Shown here piece by piece: positions 9,891 through 18,922 of a stretch of 64,000 bases of DNA. Every line of letters begins with the position of its first letter. Positions within the stretch are counted from its first letter, which is position 1. The stretch lies in assembly GCF_022317005.1 (NCBI RefSeq), contig NZ_CP081006.1:4774001-4838000 (forward strand). The letters are read 5' to 3'. Under the pieces are notes generated by a model that ran no database searches, was not told the origin of the DNA, and saw only the letters and a program-made list of their open reading frames with translations. The DNA comes from Mycobacterium sp. IDR2000157661 (GTDB lineage Bacteria > Actinomycetota > Actinomycetes > Mycobacteriales > Mycobacteriaceae). The position numbers were made by a program, and so were the translations under genes.

Positions 9891-10175
9891 CTAACGCTCG
9901 GTGAACCCTTGTAGCGAGTCGCCGGGTTGGCTGAAGTCGGCGACGACCTTGTCGACGCGGCCGGGAGTGTCGCCGCTTTGCAGCAGGTCAAGCAGCTGCT
10001 GACAGCTTCGCCTCGGACCCTGTGCGACGACCTGCACACGCCCGTCGGCCTTGTTCGCGGCGTAGCCCGTCAGCCCCAGTTCGAGTGCGCGTGAGCGCGT
10101 CCACCAGCGGAAGCCGACGCCCTGGACGTGACCGTGCACCCAGGCCGTCAGTCGTACCTCAGCTAACTCCTGCAT
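9891..10175 (-). CDS. acyP: Acylphosphatase
   Basis: A 94-residue acylphosphatase with the signature VHGHVQGVGFRWW, which holds the catalytic Arg, and the conserved NKADGRVQVVAQG segment. It hydrolyses acyl phosphates. The ATG at 10175 is chosen because a GAGG element lies 6 bases upstream; a TTG four codons earlier lacks one. The start overlaps the 3' end of the OsmC-like gene by 17 bases, implying translational coupling. Mycobacteria keep this gene next to smc. Confidence 0.93.
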   Translation of the reverse strand: MQELAEVRLTAWVHGHVQGVGFRWWTRSRALELGLTGYAANKADGRVQVVAQGPRRSCQQLLDLLQSGDTPGRVDKVVADFSQPGDSLQGFTER

Positions 10176-10575
10176 CAGAAACCTCAAACGTCACTTCTGC
10201 CCCGGACTTCAGTGTGCGTCCGACAGTGCACACCTTGTCCACTGCTCGTTCGACCACGGTCAGCACCCGCGCCGCCTCCTCCTCGGACAGCCCGGACAGG
10301 TCGAGGTGCATCCGCTCCTCGAGCAGCGGATAGCGCTCCTGTTCGCGGTCGGGCGGACCGGATACCCGGATCGTCGTCCGGTAATCCTCGCCGAGGCGCC
10401 GCTGCAGGGGTATGTCGCTGGCCATGCCGCTGCAGGCCGCGAGTGCGATCTTCATCAACTCGCCCGGCGTGAACACACCCTCGATGTCCTCGCTTCCGAC
10501 GAGCACCTCGGCGCCCCGCGAGCTACGCCCCGTGTAGCGGCGCTGTGCGGTTCGCTCCACCCACAGTTCGGTCAT
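10159..10575 (-). CDS. OsmC family peroxiredoxin-like protein
   Basis: A 138-residue OsmC/Ohr-fold protein starting MTELWVERTAQRRY. The motif ACSGMASD supplies the first redox cysteine and RAVDKVCTVGRTLKSG the second. Such proteins reduce organic hydroperoxides or, in some cases, act on other thiol-reactive compounds; the substrate here is unknown. The ATG at 10575 is preceded by GGAAGGGA. It corresponds to the conserved mycobacterial gene between fpg and acyP. A strong inverted repeat lies immediately upstream. Confidence 0.88.
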   Translation of the reverse strand: MTELWVERTAQRRYTGRSSRGAEVLVGSEDIEGVFTPGELMKIALAACSGMASDIPLQRRLGEDYRTTIRVSGPPDREQERYPLLEERMHLDLSGLSEEEAARVLTVVERAVDKVCTVGRTLKSGAEVTFEVSDAGVS

Positions 10576-10593
10576 GTCGTGGTCCCTTCCCGC

Positions 10594-10650
10594 CGAAATA
10601 GCATTCCTGGTCGTGATCTGCGCCGATCGGCAACCAGGAATGCTATTTCG
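10594..10650. repeat. 18-bp perfect inverted repeat between fpg and osmC-like gene
   Basis: The arms are CGAAATAGCATTCCTGGT (10594-10611) and its exact complement (10633-10650), with a 21-base loop. The arms are far more AT-rich than the surroundings, and there is no T-run on either side, so it is not a standard terminator. It fills most of the gap between the fpg stop and the osmC-like ribosome binding site, so it would be transcribed if the genes are co-transcribed. Confidence 0.85.
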
Positions 10651-10660
10651 CACCTAGCGC

Positions 10661-11515
10661 TCACCGCCGCACCCTCGGTCGGGCTTGACATCTGGGGCAG
10701 TAGAACGACGAGCGGTTCATGAATTTCTCCCGTCGCATCACCGCGCCGCAGCGCCGGCACGGCTCACCTTCGCGGCCGTAGGCGTCCAGCGACCGGTCGA
10801 AGTAGCCGGACTCGCCGTTGACGTTGACATACAACGAGTCGAATGAGGTGCCGCCCTGCCCGAGCGCCTCCGCCATCACCTCCGCAGCGGCGTCGAGTAA
10901 CTCGGCCAGCTTCGACCGGGTCAGCGACGACGCCAGGCGGGCACCGTTGACACGAGCGCGCCACAGCGCCTCGTCGGCGTAGATGTTGCCGATGCCCGAC
11001 ACCACCGTCTGATCCAGCAACTGGCGTTTGATCTCGGAGTGCTTGCGCCGCAACACCATTACGACGCCATCGCGATTGAACAACGGGTCGAGCGGGTCGC
11101 GGGCAAGATGTGCGACCGGCAGCGGCACCTCGCTGCCGTCGGCGGTCACCAGGTCGGCGAGCATCCAGCCGCCGAAAGTGCGTTGGTCGACGAAGCTCAG
11201 CGCGGTTCCGTCGTCGAGCAGAGCGGCGATGCGCAGATGATCCTGCATCGGCAGTTCGCCCAGCAGCATCTGCCCGCTCATGCCGAGATGCACCACCACT
11301 GCGGAGCCGTCATCCAGGGTCAGCCACAGGTACTTCCCGCGGCGGCCGGTGCCGACGATGCGGGCGCCCAGCAACCGCGCGGTCAAATCGGCGGCGCCGG
11401 CTTCGTGCCTGCGCACCGCCCGCGGATGGTGCACCCGAACAGCGGTGATCGTCTTGTCGACGACGTGCGCGTGCAGTCCCCGGCGTACGACCTCGACCTC
11501 GGGAAGCTCAGGCAT
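10661..11515 (-). CDS. mutM: Formamidopyrimidine-DNA glycosylase
   Basis: Also called fpg. A 284-residue bifunctional glycosylase/AP lyase that removes 8-oxoguanine. It starts MPELPEVE, so Pro2 and Glu3 form the catalytic N-terminus after Met removal. Lys61 lies in the GRRGKYLWL segment. The C-terminal zinc finger is complete, with CRRC near residue 252 and CPRC near 276. Its ATG overlaps the rnc stop by 8 bases, suggesting coupled translation of rnc and fpg. Confidence 0.97.
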   Translation of the reverse strand: MPELPEVEVVRRGLHAHVVDKTITAVRVHHPRAVRRHEAGAADLTARLLGARIVGTGRRGKYLWLTLDDGSAVVVHLGMSGQMLLGELPMQDHLRIAALLDDGTALSFVDQRTFGGWMLADLVTADGSEVPLPVAHLARDPLDPLFNRDGVVMVLRRKHSEIKRQLLDQTVVSGIGNIYADEALWRARVNGARLASSLTRSKLAELLDAAAEVMAEALGQGGTSFDSLYVNVNGESGYFDRSLDAYGREGEPCRRCGAVMRREKFMNRSSFYCPRCQARPRVRR

Positions 11516-12209
11516 CTACCTCGGCTTCGGCCAGCGCGTTCCACGCCGCCGCGGCCGCCTTGAGTTCGGCTTCCTTCTTCGTCCGGCCGACACCGCGGCC
11601 GTATTGGACGTCGGTGACCAGGACCGTCGCGGTGAACTCCTTGTCATGGTCCGGTCCGGTCGAGGACACGATGTAGGACGGTGCGCCCAGCCCGCGCGAC
11701 GCTGTCAGTTCCTGCAGGCTGCTCTTCCAGTCCAGCCCGGCGCCCAGCGTGGGTGCGGTGTCGAGCAGCCTGCCGAACAACCGTAGTATCACATCCCGCG
11801 CGACCGTGATGCCGTGCTCGATATAGATTGCGCCCAACAGGGATTCGACGCCGTCCGCCAGGATGCTGGCCTTGTCGGCGCCGCCGGAGTTCTCCTCGCC
11901 CTTGCCCAGCAACAGGTGCGCCCCGAGCCCGCCGTCGGACAATTGACGGCCGACGTCGGCCAGCGCCTGGGTGTTGACGATGCTGGCGCGCAGCTTGGCC
12001 AGATCACCCTCGGACCGGTCTGGATGGCGGTTGTACAGCTCCTCGGTGACCGTCAGCCCGAGCACCGCGTCGCCGAGGAACTCCAGCCGCTCGTTGGTGG
12101 GCAGGCCACCGTTCTCATACGAGTAGCTGCGGTGTGTCAGCGCCATCGTGAGCATGTCGTCGGACAGGTGCACGCCCAGCGCCGCCAGCAGCGCCGCCCG
12201 GTCACTCAC
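11508..12209 (-). CDS. rnc: Ribonuclease III
   Basis: A 233-residue dsRNA endonuclease for rRNA and mRNA processing. The RNase III signature NERLEFLGDAVLG is near residue 40, and a C-terminal double-stranded RNA-binding domain begins about residue 160 (DWKSSLQELTA, later KKEAELKAAAAAW). The GTG at 12209 is chosen because homology begins there (VSDRAALL) and it overlaps the YceD stop by 8 bases. A longer in-frame extension upstream is not conserved. Confidence 0.96.
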   Translation of the reverse strand: MSDRAALLAALGVHLSDDMLTMALTHRSYSYENGGLPTNERLEFLGDAVLGLTVTEELYNRHPDRSEGDLAKLRASIVNTQALADVGRQLSDGGLGAHLLLGKGEENSGGADKASILADGVESLLGAIYIEHGITVARDVILRLFGRLLDTAPTLGAGLDWKSSLQELTASRGLGAPSYIVSSTGPDHDKEFTATVLVTDVQYGRGVGRTKKEAELKAAAAAWNALAEAEVDA

Positions 12210-12777
12210 TTGCGTCCTCGTCGAACACGTTCGCGAGCTTGGCCCACCTCGGGTCGATCTGCTCGTGGTGGTGGCCGGGTTCGGCGGTGGCCAACGCGAC
12301 ACCGCAGTGCGGACACAGGCCCGCGCAGTCCGGTCCGCACAGCGGGGCGAACGGCAGCGCCAGCCCGACCGCGTCGATGATGGGCTGTTCCAGGTTGACG
12401 GCGTCATCCTCGACGCGCCCCAACTCGTCGGCGTCGGTGGTCTCGTCGGTCGCGCTGTCCGGGTAGGCGAACAACTCGGTCAGCTCGATGTCGACCGCCC
12501 CGGTAACCGGGGTCAGGCAGCGCGCGCACTCTCCCGACGTCGGCGCCGAGACGGTGCCGGTGACCAGCACTCCCTCCGATACCGACTCGAGCCGCAGATC
12601 CAGCGCCAACGGCGCGCCCTCATCAATACCGATCAGATCAAGCCCGATGCGCGACGGGTTCGGCACGGACTCCGAGACGGTCATCATCGAACCGGGCCTG
12701 CGCCCGAGCCGGGCGATGTTGATCACGAGCGGCGATTGTGACGCGCGGTGGCCCGTCGTTTTCGCATGCGTCGCCAT
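12202..12777 (-). CDS. YceD/DUF177 family protein
   Basis: A 191-residue member of the DUF177 (YceD) family, normally encoded beside rpmF or rnc and linked to 23S rRNA/ribosome assembly in other bacteria. Conserved cysteines are seen in GECARCLTPV and in CGPDCAGLCPHCG, a likely metal knuckle. The ATG at 12777 (MATHAKTTG) matches mycobacterial orthologs. rpmF is absent here, as in other mycobacteria at this locus. It overlaps rnc. Confidence 0.85.
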   Translation of the reverse strand: MATHAKTTGHRASQSPLVINIARLGRRPGSMMTVSESVPNPSRIGLDLIGIDEGAPLALDLRLESVSEGVLVTGTVSAPTSGECARCLTPVTGAVDIELTELFAYPDSATDETTDADELGRVEDDAVNLEQPIIDAVGLALPFAPLCGPDCAGLCPHCGVALATAEPGHHHEQIDPRWAKLANVFDEDASE

Positions 12778-12809
12778 AGACGTCAATCCTACGGCGACGG
12801 CCCAGGTCG

Positions 12810-13547
12810 CTAGCGAGCCGCGTAGTCGTGCGTTCCCGCGGCGGTGCGCAACTGGTGACGGCCCCGTCCCACCGACCGCAGCGTGCCGTTGAGGAAGTCC
12901 TCGAACTCGGCCAGCTTGCTGTCGACGTAGATGTCGCATTCTCCGCGCAGCCGGTCGGCCTCGGCGTGGGCCGAATCGATCAGACGCGTGGCCTCGTTCG
13001 TCGCGGTCTGCACGATCTCGGTCTGCGACACCAGCCGCTGCTGTTCCTTGATGCCTTCCTGCACGGCCTTCTCGTAGGCGAGGTTGCCGCTCTCGATGAG
13101 CCGGTCGGCCTCGGTCTTGGCCCGTCCGGTGCTGGCTTCGTACTCGCGCTTGGCGGTCGCGGCGATCCGGCCGGCCTCCTCCCGGGCCTCGCCGACCATC
13201 CGCTCGCTGTGCTGACGCGCCTCGGCGACCATGCGGTCGGCCTGGGCCTTGGCGTCGGCGAGCAGGCGGTCGGCCTCAGCGCGGGCGTGGTTGAGCAGGG
13301 AGTCGGCTTCGGCGGTGGCCGTCGACACCATGGAATCGGAGTGTTCCTTGGCTTCCCGCAGCAACCCGTCGCGGGCGTCGAGGACGTCCTGGGCGTCGTC
13401 GAGGTCACCGGGAATGGCGTCCTTGATGTCGTCGACCAGCTCGAGCACATCGCCGCGAGGCACCACGCAGCCAGCCGTCATCGGCACGCCGCGGGCTTCT
13501 TCCACAATCGCGCTCAGTTCATCGAGCGCCTCAAAGACTCGGTACAC
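12810..13547 (-). CDS. sepIVA: SepIVA, septal DivIVA-like coiled-coil protein
   Basis: A 245-residue protein starting at GTG (VYRVFEALDELSAIVEE), with about 150 residues of continuous heptad coiled coil rich in Ala/Glu/Arg (EADRLLADAKAQADRM-type repeats). Its sequence closely matches the mycobacterial protein known as SepIVA (Rv2927c), a DivIVA-domain protein needed for septation and localised to the septum and intracellular membrane domain. The start is set by homology; the upstream in-frame extension is not conserved. Confidence 0.9.
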   Translation of the reverse strand: MYRVFEALDELSAIVEEARGVPMTAGCVVPRGDVLELVDDIKDAIPGDLDDAQDVLDARDGLLREAKEHSDSMVSTATAEADSLLNHARAEADRLLADAKAQADRMVAEARQHSERMVGEAREEAGRIAATAKREYEASTGRAKTEADRLIESGNLAYEKAVQEGIKEQQRLVSQTEIVQTATNEATRLIDSAHAEADRLRGECDIYVDSKLAEFEDFLNGTLRSVGRGRHQLRTAAGTHDYAAR

Positions 13548-13715
13548 GGCAACACCCTCCAGGCGTAGTTGGCGGTTACTAGTGTGCCTGGTGTTGCCTC
13601 TGTGACTCGGCTTCCGGCTCGGTGTGTCGCGACTCAGTGATCTTGCTGTGCCGCGGCTTCCCCAGGCTGCAACTCCGGTCTGAATTGCTCGCCGCACATT
13701 ATGTCAGGCGCCTAG

Positions 13716-14282
13716 TTATCTGAGCGCCCCGCCGATAACGTCCCGTGCGCGGTCGAGCATCGATGCGAACGGGCCCACGGCGAAGTTGAGCTTGGCCGAC
13801 TCGACACCGGGGTGCGGACGCGTCGGCGCGATGGCCTCGGCCGCCTGGACCGCCTTGGCCATCCGCCCGAGGTCGTCGGAGTCGAGCTTGGCCTGCAGCT
13901 TGTTGAACTCCTCGGCTTCCTCGGCCTCGGCGTGCTGGATCACCGCGTCGCGGAACGTGGTCAGCTCATCGATGAACTCCTTGGAGCCGACGTCCATGTT
14001 CTCCAGCTTCGACAACTGCTCCTTGGCGTCGTGCTCCTCCTTGAGGCGCGCGTCGACCACCTCGTCGCCGTCACCGATCTCGTTGCGGGCGCGCGGATGG
14101 ACCACCATCTCCTCGGCGGTCTCGTGTACCGCAAGCAGTTGGCGAAGGTTGACGAACGCCTTCTCGCGGGCCTCGTCGCTCGACGCCGACAGCACCTCGT
14201 CGAACATGTCCTTGATCAGGTTGTGCTGGTCCTTGAGGAATCGGACGACGTCGTCGGTGGACTGGACGAATGTCTCGACCAT
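13716..14282 (-). CDS. Hemerythrin HHE domain protein
   Basis: A 188-residue four-helix protein of the HHE cation-binding family. Candidate iron ligands are in DQHNLIKDMFDE, HETAEEMVVHP, KEEHDAKEQL and QHAEAEEAEEF. Mycobacterial hemerythrin-like proteins have been tied to redox and nitric-oxide responses; the role of this one is not known. The ATG at 14282 follows an AGGAGG element. It stands alone between sepIVA and coaD, the position where M. tuberculosis carries its PDIM/glycolipid locus. Confidence 0.85.
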   Translation of the reverse strand: MVETFVQSTDDVVRFLKDQHNLIKDMFDEVLSASSDEAREKAFVNLRQLLAVHETAEEMVVHPRARNEIGDGDEVVDARLKEEHDAKEQLSKLENMDVGSKEFIDELTTFRDAVIQHAEAEEAEEFNKLQAKLDSDDLGRMAKAVQAAEAIAPTRPHPGVESAKLNFAVGPFASMLDRARDVIGGALR

Positions 14283-14366
14283 GGCAGAAACCTCCTGCGA
14301 ATTCCGGGTTGGTGGGGGCGCGAAGGGGCTGTGCGCCACCTACGGCCTACCCGGCACGCGGTGAAA

Positions 14367-14846
14367 TTAACCTTGCCGCAGCTTGTTGCTGAGCCGCGCG
14401 TTGACGGCCGCGGGCAGTAGCTCGGACACGTCTCCGCCAAGCGTGGCGACTTCCTTGGCCAGCGACGAGGACACGAACGAATAGCGCGGCGTGGTCGCGA
14501 CGAAGAAGGTGTCGACGCCGGCGATGTGCTTGTTCATCTGGGCCATCTGCAGTTCGTATTCGAAGTCGGTGCCCGTGCGCAGACCCTTGACGATCGCGGT
14601 CAGCCCCCGGGCCTTCGCGAAGTCGACGACCAGTCCCTGGCCGGACTCCACCCGAAGGTTCATCAGATGCGCGGTCGACTCCTCGATCATCGCGATGCGC
14701 TCGTCGGGATCGAACATGCCCTTCTTGCTCGGGTTGATCAGCACCGCGACGACCACCTCGTCGAACTGCGCAGCCGCGCGCTCGAACACGTCGATGTGGC
14801 CGAGAGTCACCGGGTCGAAGGATCCCGGGCATACCGCGCCGCTCAT
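14367..14846 (-). CDS. coaD: Phosphopantetheine adenylyltransferase
   Basis: A 159-residue enzyme of the nucleotidyltransferase fold that converts 4'-phosphopantetheine and ATP to dephospho-CoA. The signature GSFDPVTLGHIDV (TxGH motif) is at residues 8-20. KGLRTGTDFEYE and the late SSSLAKEVA segment (equivalent of the ISSSxVR motif) are present. Normal length. 14 bases downstream of rsmD on the same strand, the usual rsmD-coaD pair. Confidence 0.97.
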   Translation of the reverse strand: MSGAVCPGSFDPVTLGHIDVFERAAAQFDEVVVAVLINPSKKGMFDPDERIAMIEESTAHLMNLRVESGQGLVVDFAKARGLTAIVKGLRTGTDFEYELQMAQMNKHIAGVDTFFVATTPRYSFVSSSLAKEVATLGGDVSELLPAAVNARLSNKLRQG

Positions 14847-14860
14847 GAGCGACGAGGCTA

Positions 14861-15436
14861 TCAGGACTGTTCGGACACCTCAGCCAGCTCCAGGCGGGTG
14901 TCGCCGTAGGTGCGCGACGGCCACACCCGCCAGCCCCGCGGCCACTCCAGCGCCGCGCCGGACGCCGGCCGTTCGACGACCACCAGCGTGCCCTCGGCGG
15001 TCCAGCCACCCGCCGCCAAAGCGTCCAGCATCACGGCGATCTCAGCGGATCGGACGTCATAGGGCGGGTCGGCGAACACCACGTCCACGGGGCGAGGGGC
15101 GCCACTCGACAGCACCGCGGCCACGGTTCCGCGCCGCACGGTCGCGCCGGCGGCACCCAGCGCAGCGATGTTGTCGGCGATGACGCTCGCCGCACGCGCG
15201 TCGGCCTCAACGAACTCCGCCGACTCCGCCCCCCGTGACAGCGCCTCCAGGCCCAGCGCGCCCGAACCCGCGTACAGGTCGAGCACCGCTGTTCCCGCGA
15301 AGTCGATCCGAGCGGCCAGCACGTTGAACAGCGACTCGCGAACCCGGTCGGTGGTAGGGCGGGTTCCACGGCCAGAGCGACTCTGCGGCACCGTGATTCG
15401 TCGGCCCCCGAAGGCGCCGGCGACGATGCGGGTCAG
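14861..15436 (-). CDS. rsmD: 16S rRNA (guanine-966-N2)-methyltransferase RsmD
   Basis: A Rossmann methyltransferase with the SAM-binding DLYAGSGALGLEAL motif and the catalytic DPPYD motif. Conserved family sequence (TRIVAGAFGGRR) begins at a CTG codon at 15436-15434, which overlaps the pyc stop as CTGA. The first ATG/GTG/TTG in this frame is a GTG at 15391, which would delete 15 conserved residues. I therefore place the start at CTG (191 residues), with the GTG (176 residues) as the fallback. Confidence 0.88.
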   Translation of the reverse strand: MTRIVAGAFGGRRITVPQSRSGRGTRPTTDRVRESLFNVLAARIDFAGTAVLDLYAGSGALGLEALSRGAESAEFVEADARAASVIADNIAALGAAGATVRRGTVAAVLSSGAPRPVDVVFADPPYDVRSAEIAVMLDALAAGGWTAEGTLVVVERPASGAALEWPRGWRVWPSRTYGDTRLELAEVSEQS

Positions 15437-18400
15437 GTTGATCCCCCGGTCGTCGCCTGCGCTTCGCGCGTGGCCCCATCGCCCCTGCCCGCCGAACCGA
15501 CCACCACCAGCAGGTCGCCGCCTTCGACCTGGGCCGTCTCCGAGACCGCCACCCTGACGACCTTGCCGGCCTTTGGCGCGGTGATGGCAGCCTCCATCTT
15601 CATCGCCTCGATGGTGGCGATGGTCTGGCCGGCCTCCACCGTCTCGTCGGCGGCGACGTTGACGGTGACCACGCCCGCGAACGGCGCGGCGACGTGATCG
15701 GGGTTGGCGCGATCGGCCTTCTCGGCGGTCGGGATGTCGGCGGCGACGCTGCGGTCACGCACCACCACCGGCCGAAGTTGTCCGTTGAGGATGCACATCA
15801 CCGTGCGCATGCCCCGCTCGTCGGGGTCGGAGATCGCTTCCAGGCCGATGAGCAACTCGACGCCACGTTCCAACTGCACCTTGTGCTCCTCGCCGTGGCG
15901 AAGCCCGTAGAAGAACTGATTGGCCGACAGGCTCGACGTGTCGCCGAAGAGTTCGCGGTGCGCCTCGAAATCCTTTGTCGGGCCAGGGAACAGCAGACGG
16001 TTGAGGGCCGCCTGGCGTTTCGGGCCCGCCTGTGCCAACATCGCCTCGTCGTCGGCGCTGAGCTCCTGCTCCGGCTTGGCCGGGGCGCGGCCGGCCAGCG
16101 CCTTGGTGCGCAACGGCTCCGGCCAGCCGCCCGGCGGGTCGCCGAGTTCCCCGCGCAGGAACCCGATCACCGAGTCGGGGATGTCGAACCGCGAAGGGTC
16201 GGCGGCGAATTCGTCGGCGCTGACGCCGGCGCCGACGAGGGCGAGCGCGAGGTCGCCGACCACCTTGCTCGACGGTGTCACCTTCACCAGCCGGCCCAGC
16301 ACGCGGTCCGCCGCGGCGTAGCTGGCCTCGATCTCCTCGAAGCGATCCCCGAGTCCGAGTGCGATGGCCTGCTGGCGCAGGTTAGACAACTGACCGCCGG
16401 GGATCTCATGGCGGTACACCCGGCCGGTGGGCGCGGGTAGTCCACTCTCGAAGGGCGCGTAGACCTTTCGCAGTGCCTCCCAGAACGGCTCGAGCTCGCA
16501 CACCGCGTCCAGAGACAACCCCGTGTCGTACTCGGTGTGGGCGGTGGCCGCCACGATCGAGCTCAGCGCCGGCTGACTGGTGGTGCCCGCCAGCGGCGCG
16601 GAGGCCCCGTCCACGGCAGCAGCGCCCGCCTGCCAGGCGGCGAGGTACGTTGCCAGCTGCCCGCCGGGGGTGTCGTGGGTGTGCACGTGCACCGGCAGGT
16701 CGAAGCGGCTGCGTAGCGCGGTGATCAGCTGGTGCGCGGCCTGCGGGCGGAGCAACCCGGCCATGTCCTTGATCGCGAGTATGTGCGCCCCCGCCTCGAC
16801 GATCTGATCGGCGAGCTTGAGGTAGTAGTCGAGTGTGTAGAGGTTCTCGGCGGGATCGGACAGGTCACCGGTGTAGCTCATCGCGACTTCGGCGATCGCC
16901 GTGCCGGTTTCGCGCACCGCGTCGATGGCCGGGCGCATGGACTCGACGTTGTTGAGCGCATCGAAGATGCGGTAGATATCAATTCCAGTTGCCGTGGCTT
17001 CCTGGACGAATGCCTGCGTCACCGTCTCGGGGTAGGGCGTGTAACCCACGGTGTTGCGACCCCGCAGCAGCATCTGCAGGCAGATGTTCGGTACCGCCTC
17101 GCGCAGTGCGGCCAGTCGCTCCCACGGGTCTTCCTTCAGGAAGCGAAGGGCCACATCGTAAGTCGCGCCGCCCCAGCACTCGATGGACAGCAACTGCGGC
17201 GTCATCCTCGCGATGTAGGGCGCGACCATGAGCAGCCCGGTGGTGCGCACCCTGGTGGCCAGCAGCGACTGGTGGGCGTCGCGGAACGTTGTGTCGGTCA
17301 CGCCCACCGATCGGCTGTCGCGCAGCCAGCGCGCGAAGCCCTCGGGTCCCAGTTCGGCCAGGCGCTGCTTGCTGCCTGCCGGCGGCGCCGCCTCGATGTC
17401 GATCTGCGGCAGCTTGTCCTGCGGGTACACCGTCGACGTGCGCGGGCCGTGCGGTTGGTTGACGGTGACCTCGGCCAGGTAGTTGAGGATCTTGGTGCCG
17501 CGGTCGGCGGGCGTGCGCGCGGTCAGCAGGTAAGGCCGCTGGTCGATGAACGACGTGGTGACCCGCCCCGCGCGGAAGTCCGGGTCGTTGACCACCGCCT
17601 GCAGGAATGGGATGTTGGTCGACACCCCGCGGATGCGGAACTCCGCCAGCGCCCGGCGCGCCCTGGCCACCGCGGCGCTGAAGTCGCGTCCCCGACAGGT
17701 CAGCTTGACCAGCATCGAGTCGAAGTGGGCGCTGATCTCGGCGCCGAGCACGGTGCCGCCGTCCAACCGGATGCCCGCGCCGCCCGGCGACCGGTATCCG
17801 GTGATGCGGCCGGTGTCGGGCCGGAACCCGTTGGCGGGGTCCTCGGTGGTGATCCGGCACTGCATTGCAAAACCGCGCGGCGCCGACAAGCCGTCTTGGC
17901 TCAGCCCCAGGCTGTCCAGTGTCTCGCCGTCGGCGATGCGCAGTTGCGACGACACCAGGTCGACGTCGGTGATCTCCTCGGTGACGGTGTGCTCTACCTG
18001 GATGCGTGGGTTGCACTCGATGAACACGTGGTCGCCGCGTTCGTCGAGCAGGAACTCCACGGTGCCCGCATAGCTGTAGTCGATCTGGCGGGCGAAGGCA
18101 ACGGCGTCGGCGCAGATCCGTTGGCGCAGTTCTTCGCTCAGATTCGGCGCGGGCGCGAGCTCGATGACCTTCTGATGGCGACGCTGCACGCTGCAGTCGC
18201 GTTCGAACAGGTGCATGACGTTGCCGCGGGTGTCGGCGAGGATCTGCACCTCGATGTGACGCGGGTTGACGACGGCCTGCTCGAGGTAGAGCGTCGCGTC
18301 GCCGAAGGCCGACTCCGCCTCGCGCGACGCGGCCTCGATGGCGTCGGGCAGCGCACCGACGTCGGCGACGTGCCGCATCCCGCGTCCGCCGCCGCCCGAC

Positions 18401-18879
18401 ACCGCCTTGACGAACAGCGGGAACTGCATGTTCTCGGCGGACGCCATCAACTCGTCGGCCGAGGCCGAGGGCGCCGACGAGTCCAGCACCGGCAGCCCCG
18501 CGGCGCGCGCCGCGGCGATCGCCCTCGCTTTGTTGCCGGTCAGCTCGAGTACGTCGGTACCGGGCCCGACGAAGGTGATTCCCGCATCAGCACAGGCCGC
18601 GGCCAAGGCGGGATTCTCGGACAGGAAGCCGTAGCCGGGGTACACCGCGTCGGCCCCGGCGTGCTGGGCGACGCGGATGATCTCGTCGACCGAGAGATAC
18701 GCCCGCACGGGATGGCCCGTCTCCCCGATCTGATACGACTCGTCGGCCTTGAGTCGATGCAGCGAGTTGCGGTCCTCGTAGGCGTAGACCGCGACGGTGT
18801 CGATCCCCATTTCGTAGGCGGCACGAAATGCCCGGATCGCGATCTCGCCGCGGTTGGCGACCAGGACTTTAGAAATCAC
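15433..18879 (-). CDS. pyc: Pyruvate carboxylase
   Basis: A 1148-residue single-chain biotin enzyme that makes oxaloacetate from pyruvate, ATP and bicarbonate. The biotin carboxylase domain comes first (about 1-450, start ISKVLVANRGEIAIR), then the carboxyltransferase domain (TDTTFRDAHQSLLATR near 540), then a biotin carrier domain with AMKM, biotinyl Lys at about 1094. The tail after the carrier domain is slightly longer than usual. GTG start. Its stop overlaps the rsmD start. Confidence 0.97.
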   Translation of the reverse strand: MISKVLVANRGEIAIRAFRAAYEMGIDTVAVYAYEDRNSLHRLKADESYQIGETGHPVRAYLSVDEIIRVAQHAGADAVYPGYGFLSENPALAAACADAGITFVGPGTDVLELTGNKARAIAAARAAGLPVLDSSAPSASADELMASAENMQFPLFVKAVSGGGGRGMRHVADVGALPDAIEAASREAESAFGDATLYLEQAVVNPRHIEVQILADTRGNVMHLFERDCSVQRRHQKVIELAPAPNLSEELRQRICADAVAFARQIDYSYAGTVEFLLDERGDHVFIECNPRIQVEHTVTEEITDVDLVSSQLRIADGETLDSLGLSQDGLSAPRGFAMQCRITTEDPANGFRPDTGRITGYRSPGGAGIRLDGGTVLGAEISAHFDSMLVKLTCRGRDFSAAVARARRALAEFRIRGVSTNIPFLQAVVNDPDFRAGRVTTSFIDQRPYLLTARTPADRGTKILNYLAEVTVNQPHGPRTSTVYPQDKLPQIDIEAAPPAGSKQRLAELGPEGFARWLRDSRSVGVTDTTFRDAHQSLLATRVRTTGLLMVAPYIARMTPQLLSIECWGGATYDVALRFLKEDPWERLAALREAVPNICLQMLLRGRNTVGYTPYPETVTQAFVQEATATGIDIYRIFDALNNVESMRPAIDAVRETGTAIAEVAMSYTGDLSDPAENLYTLDYYLKLADQIVEAGAHILAIKDMAGLLRPQAAHQLITALRSRFDLPVHVHTHDTPGGQLATYLAAWQAGAAAVDGASAPLAGTTSQPALSSIVAATAHTEYDTGLSLDAVCELEPFWEALRKVYAPFESGLPAPTGRVYRHEIPGGQLSNLRQQAIALGLGDRFEEIEASYAAADRVLGRLVKVTPSSKVVGDLALALVGAGVSADEFAADPSRFDIPDSVIGFLRGELGDPPGGWPEPLRTKALAGRAPAKPEQELSADDEAMLAQAGPKRQAALNRLLFPGPTKDFEAHRELFGDTSSLSANQFFYGLRHGEEHKVQLERGVELLIGLEAISDPDERGMRTVMCILNGQLRPVVVRDRSVAADIPTAEKADRANPDHVAAPFAGVVTVNVAADETVEAGQTIATIEAMKMEAAITAPKAGKVVRVAVSETAQVEGGDLLVVVGSAGRGDGATREAQATTGGST

Positions 18880-18922
18880 GGGCGATCACGCAGGTACTGT
18901 ATCGCCCGCCGGATGGGTGTCC

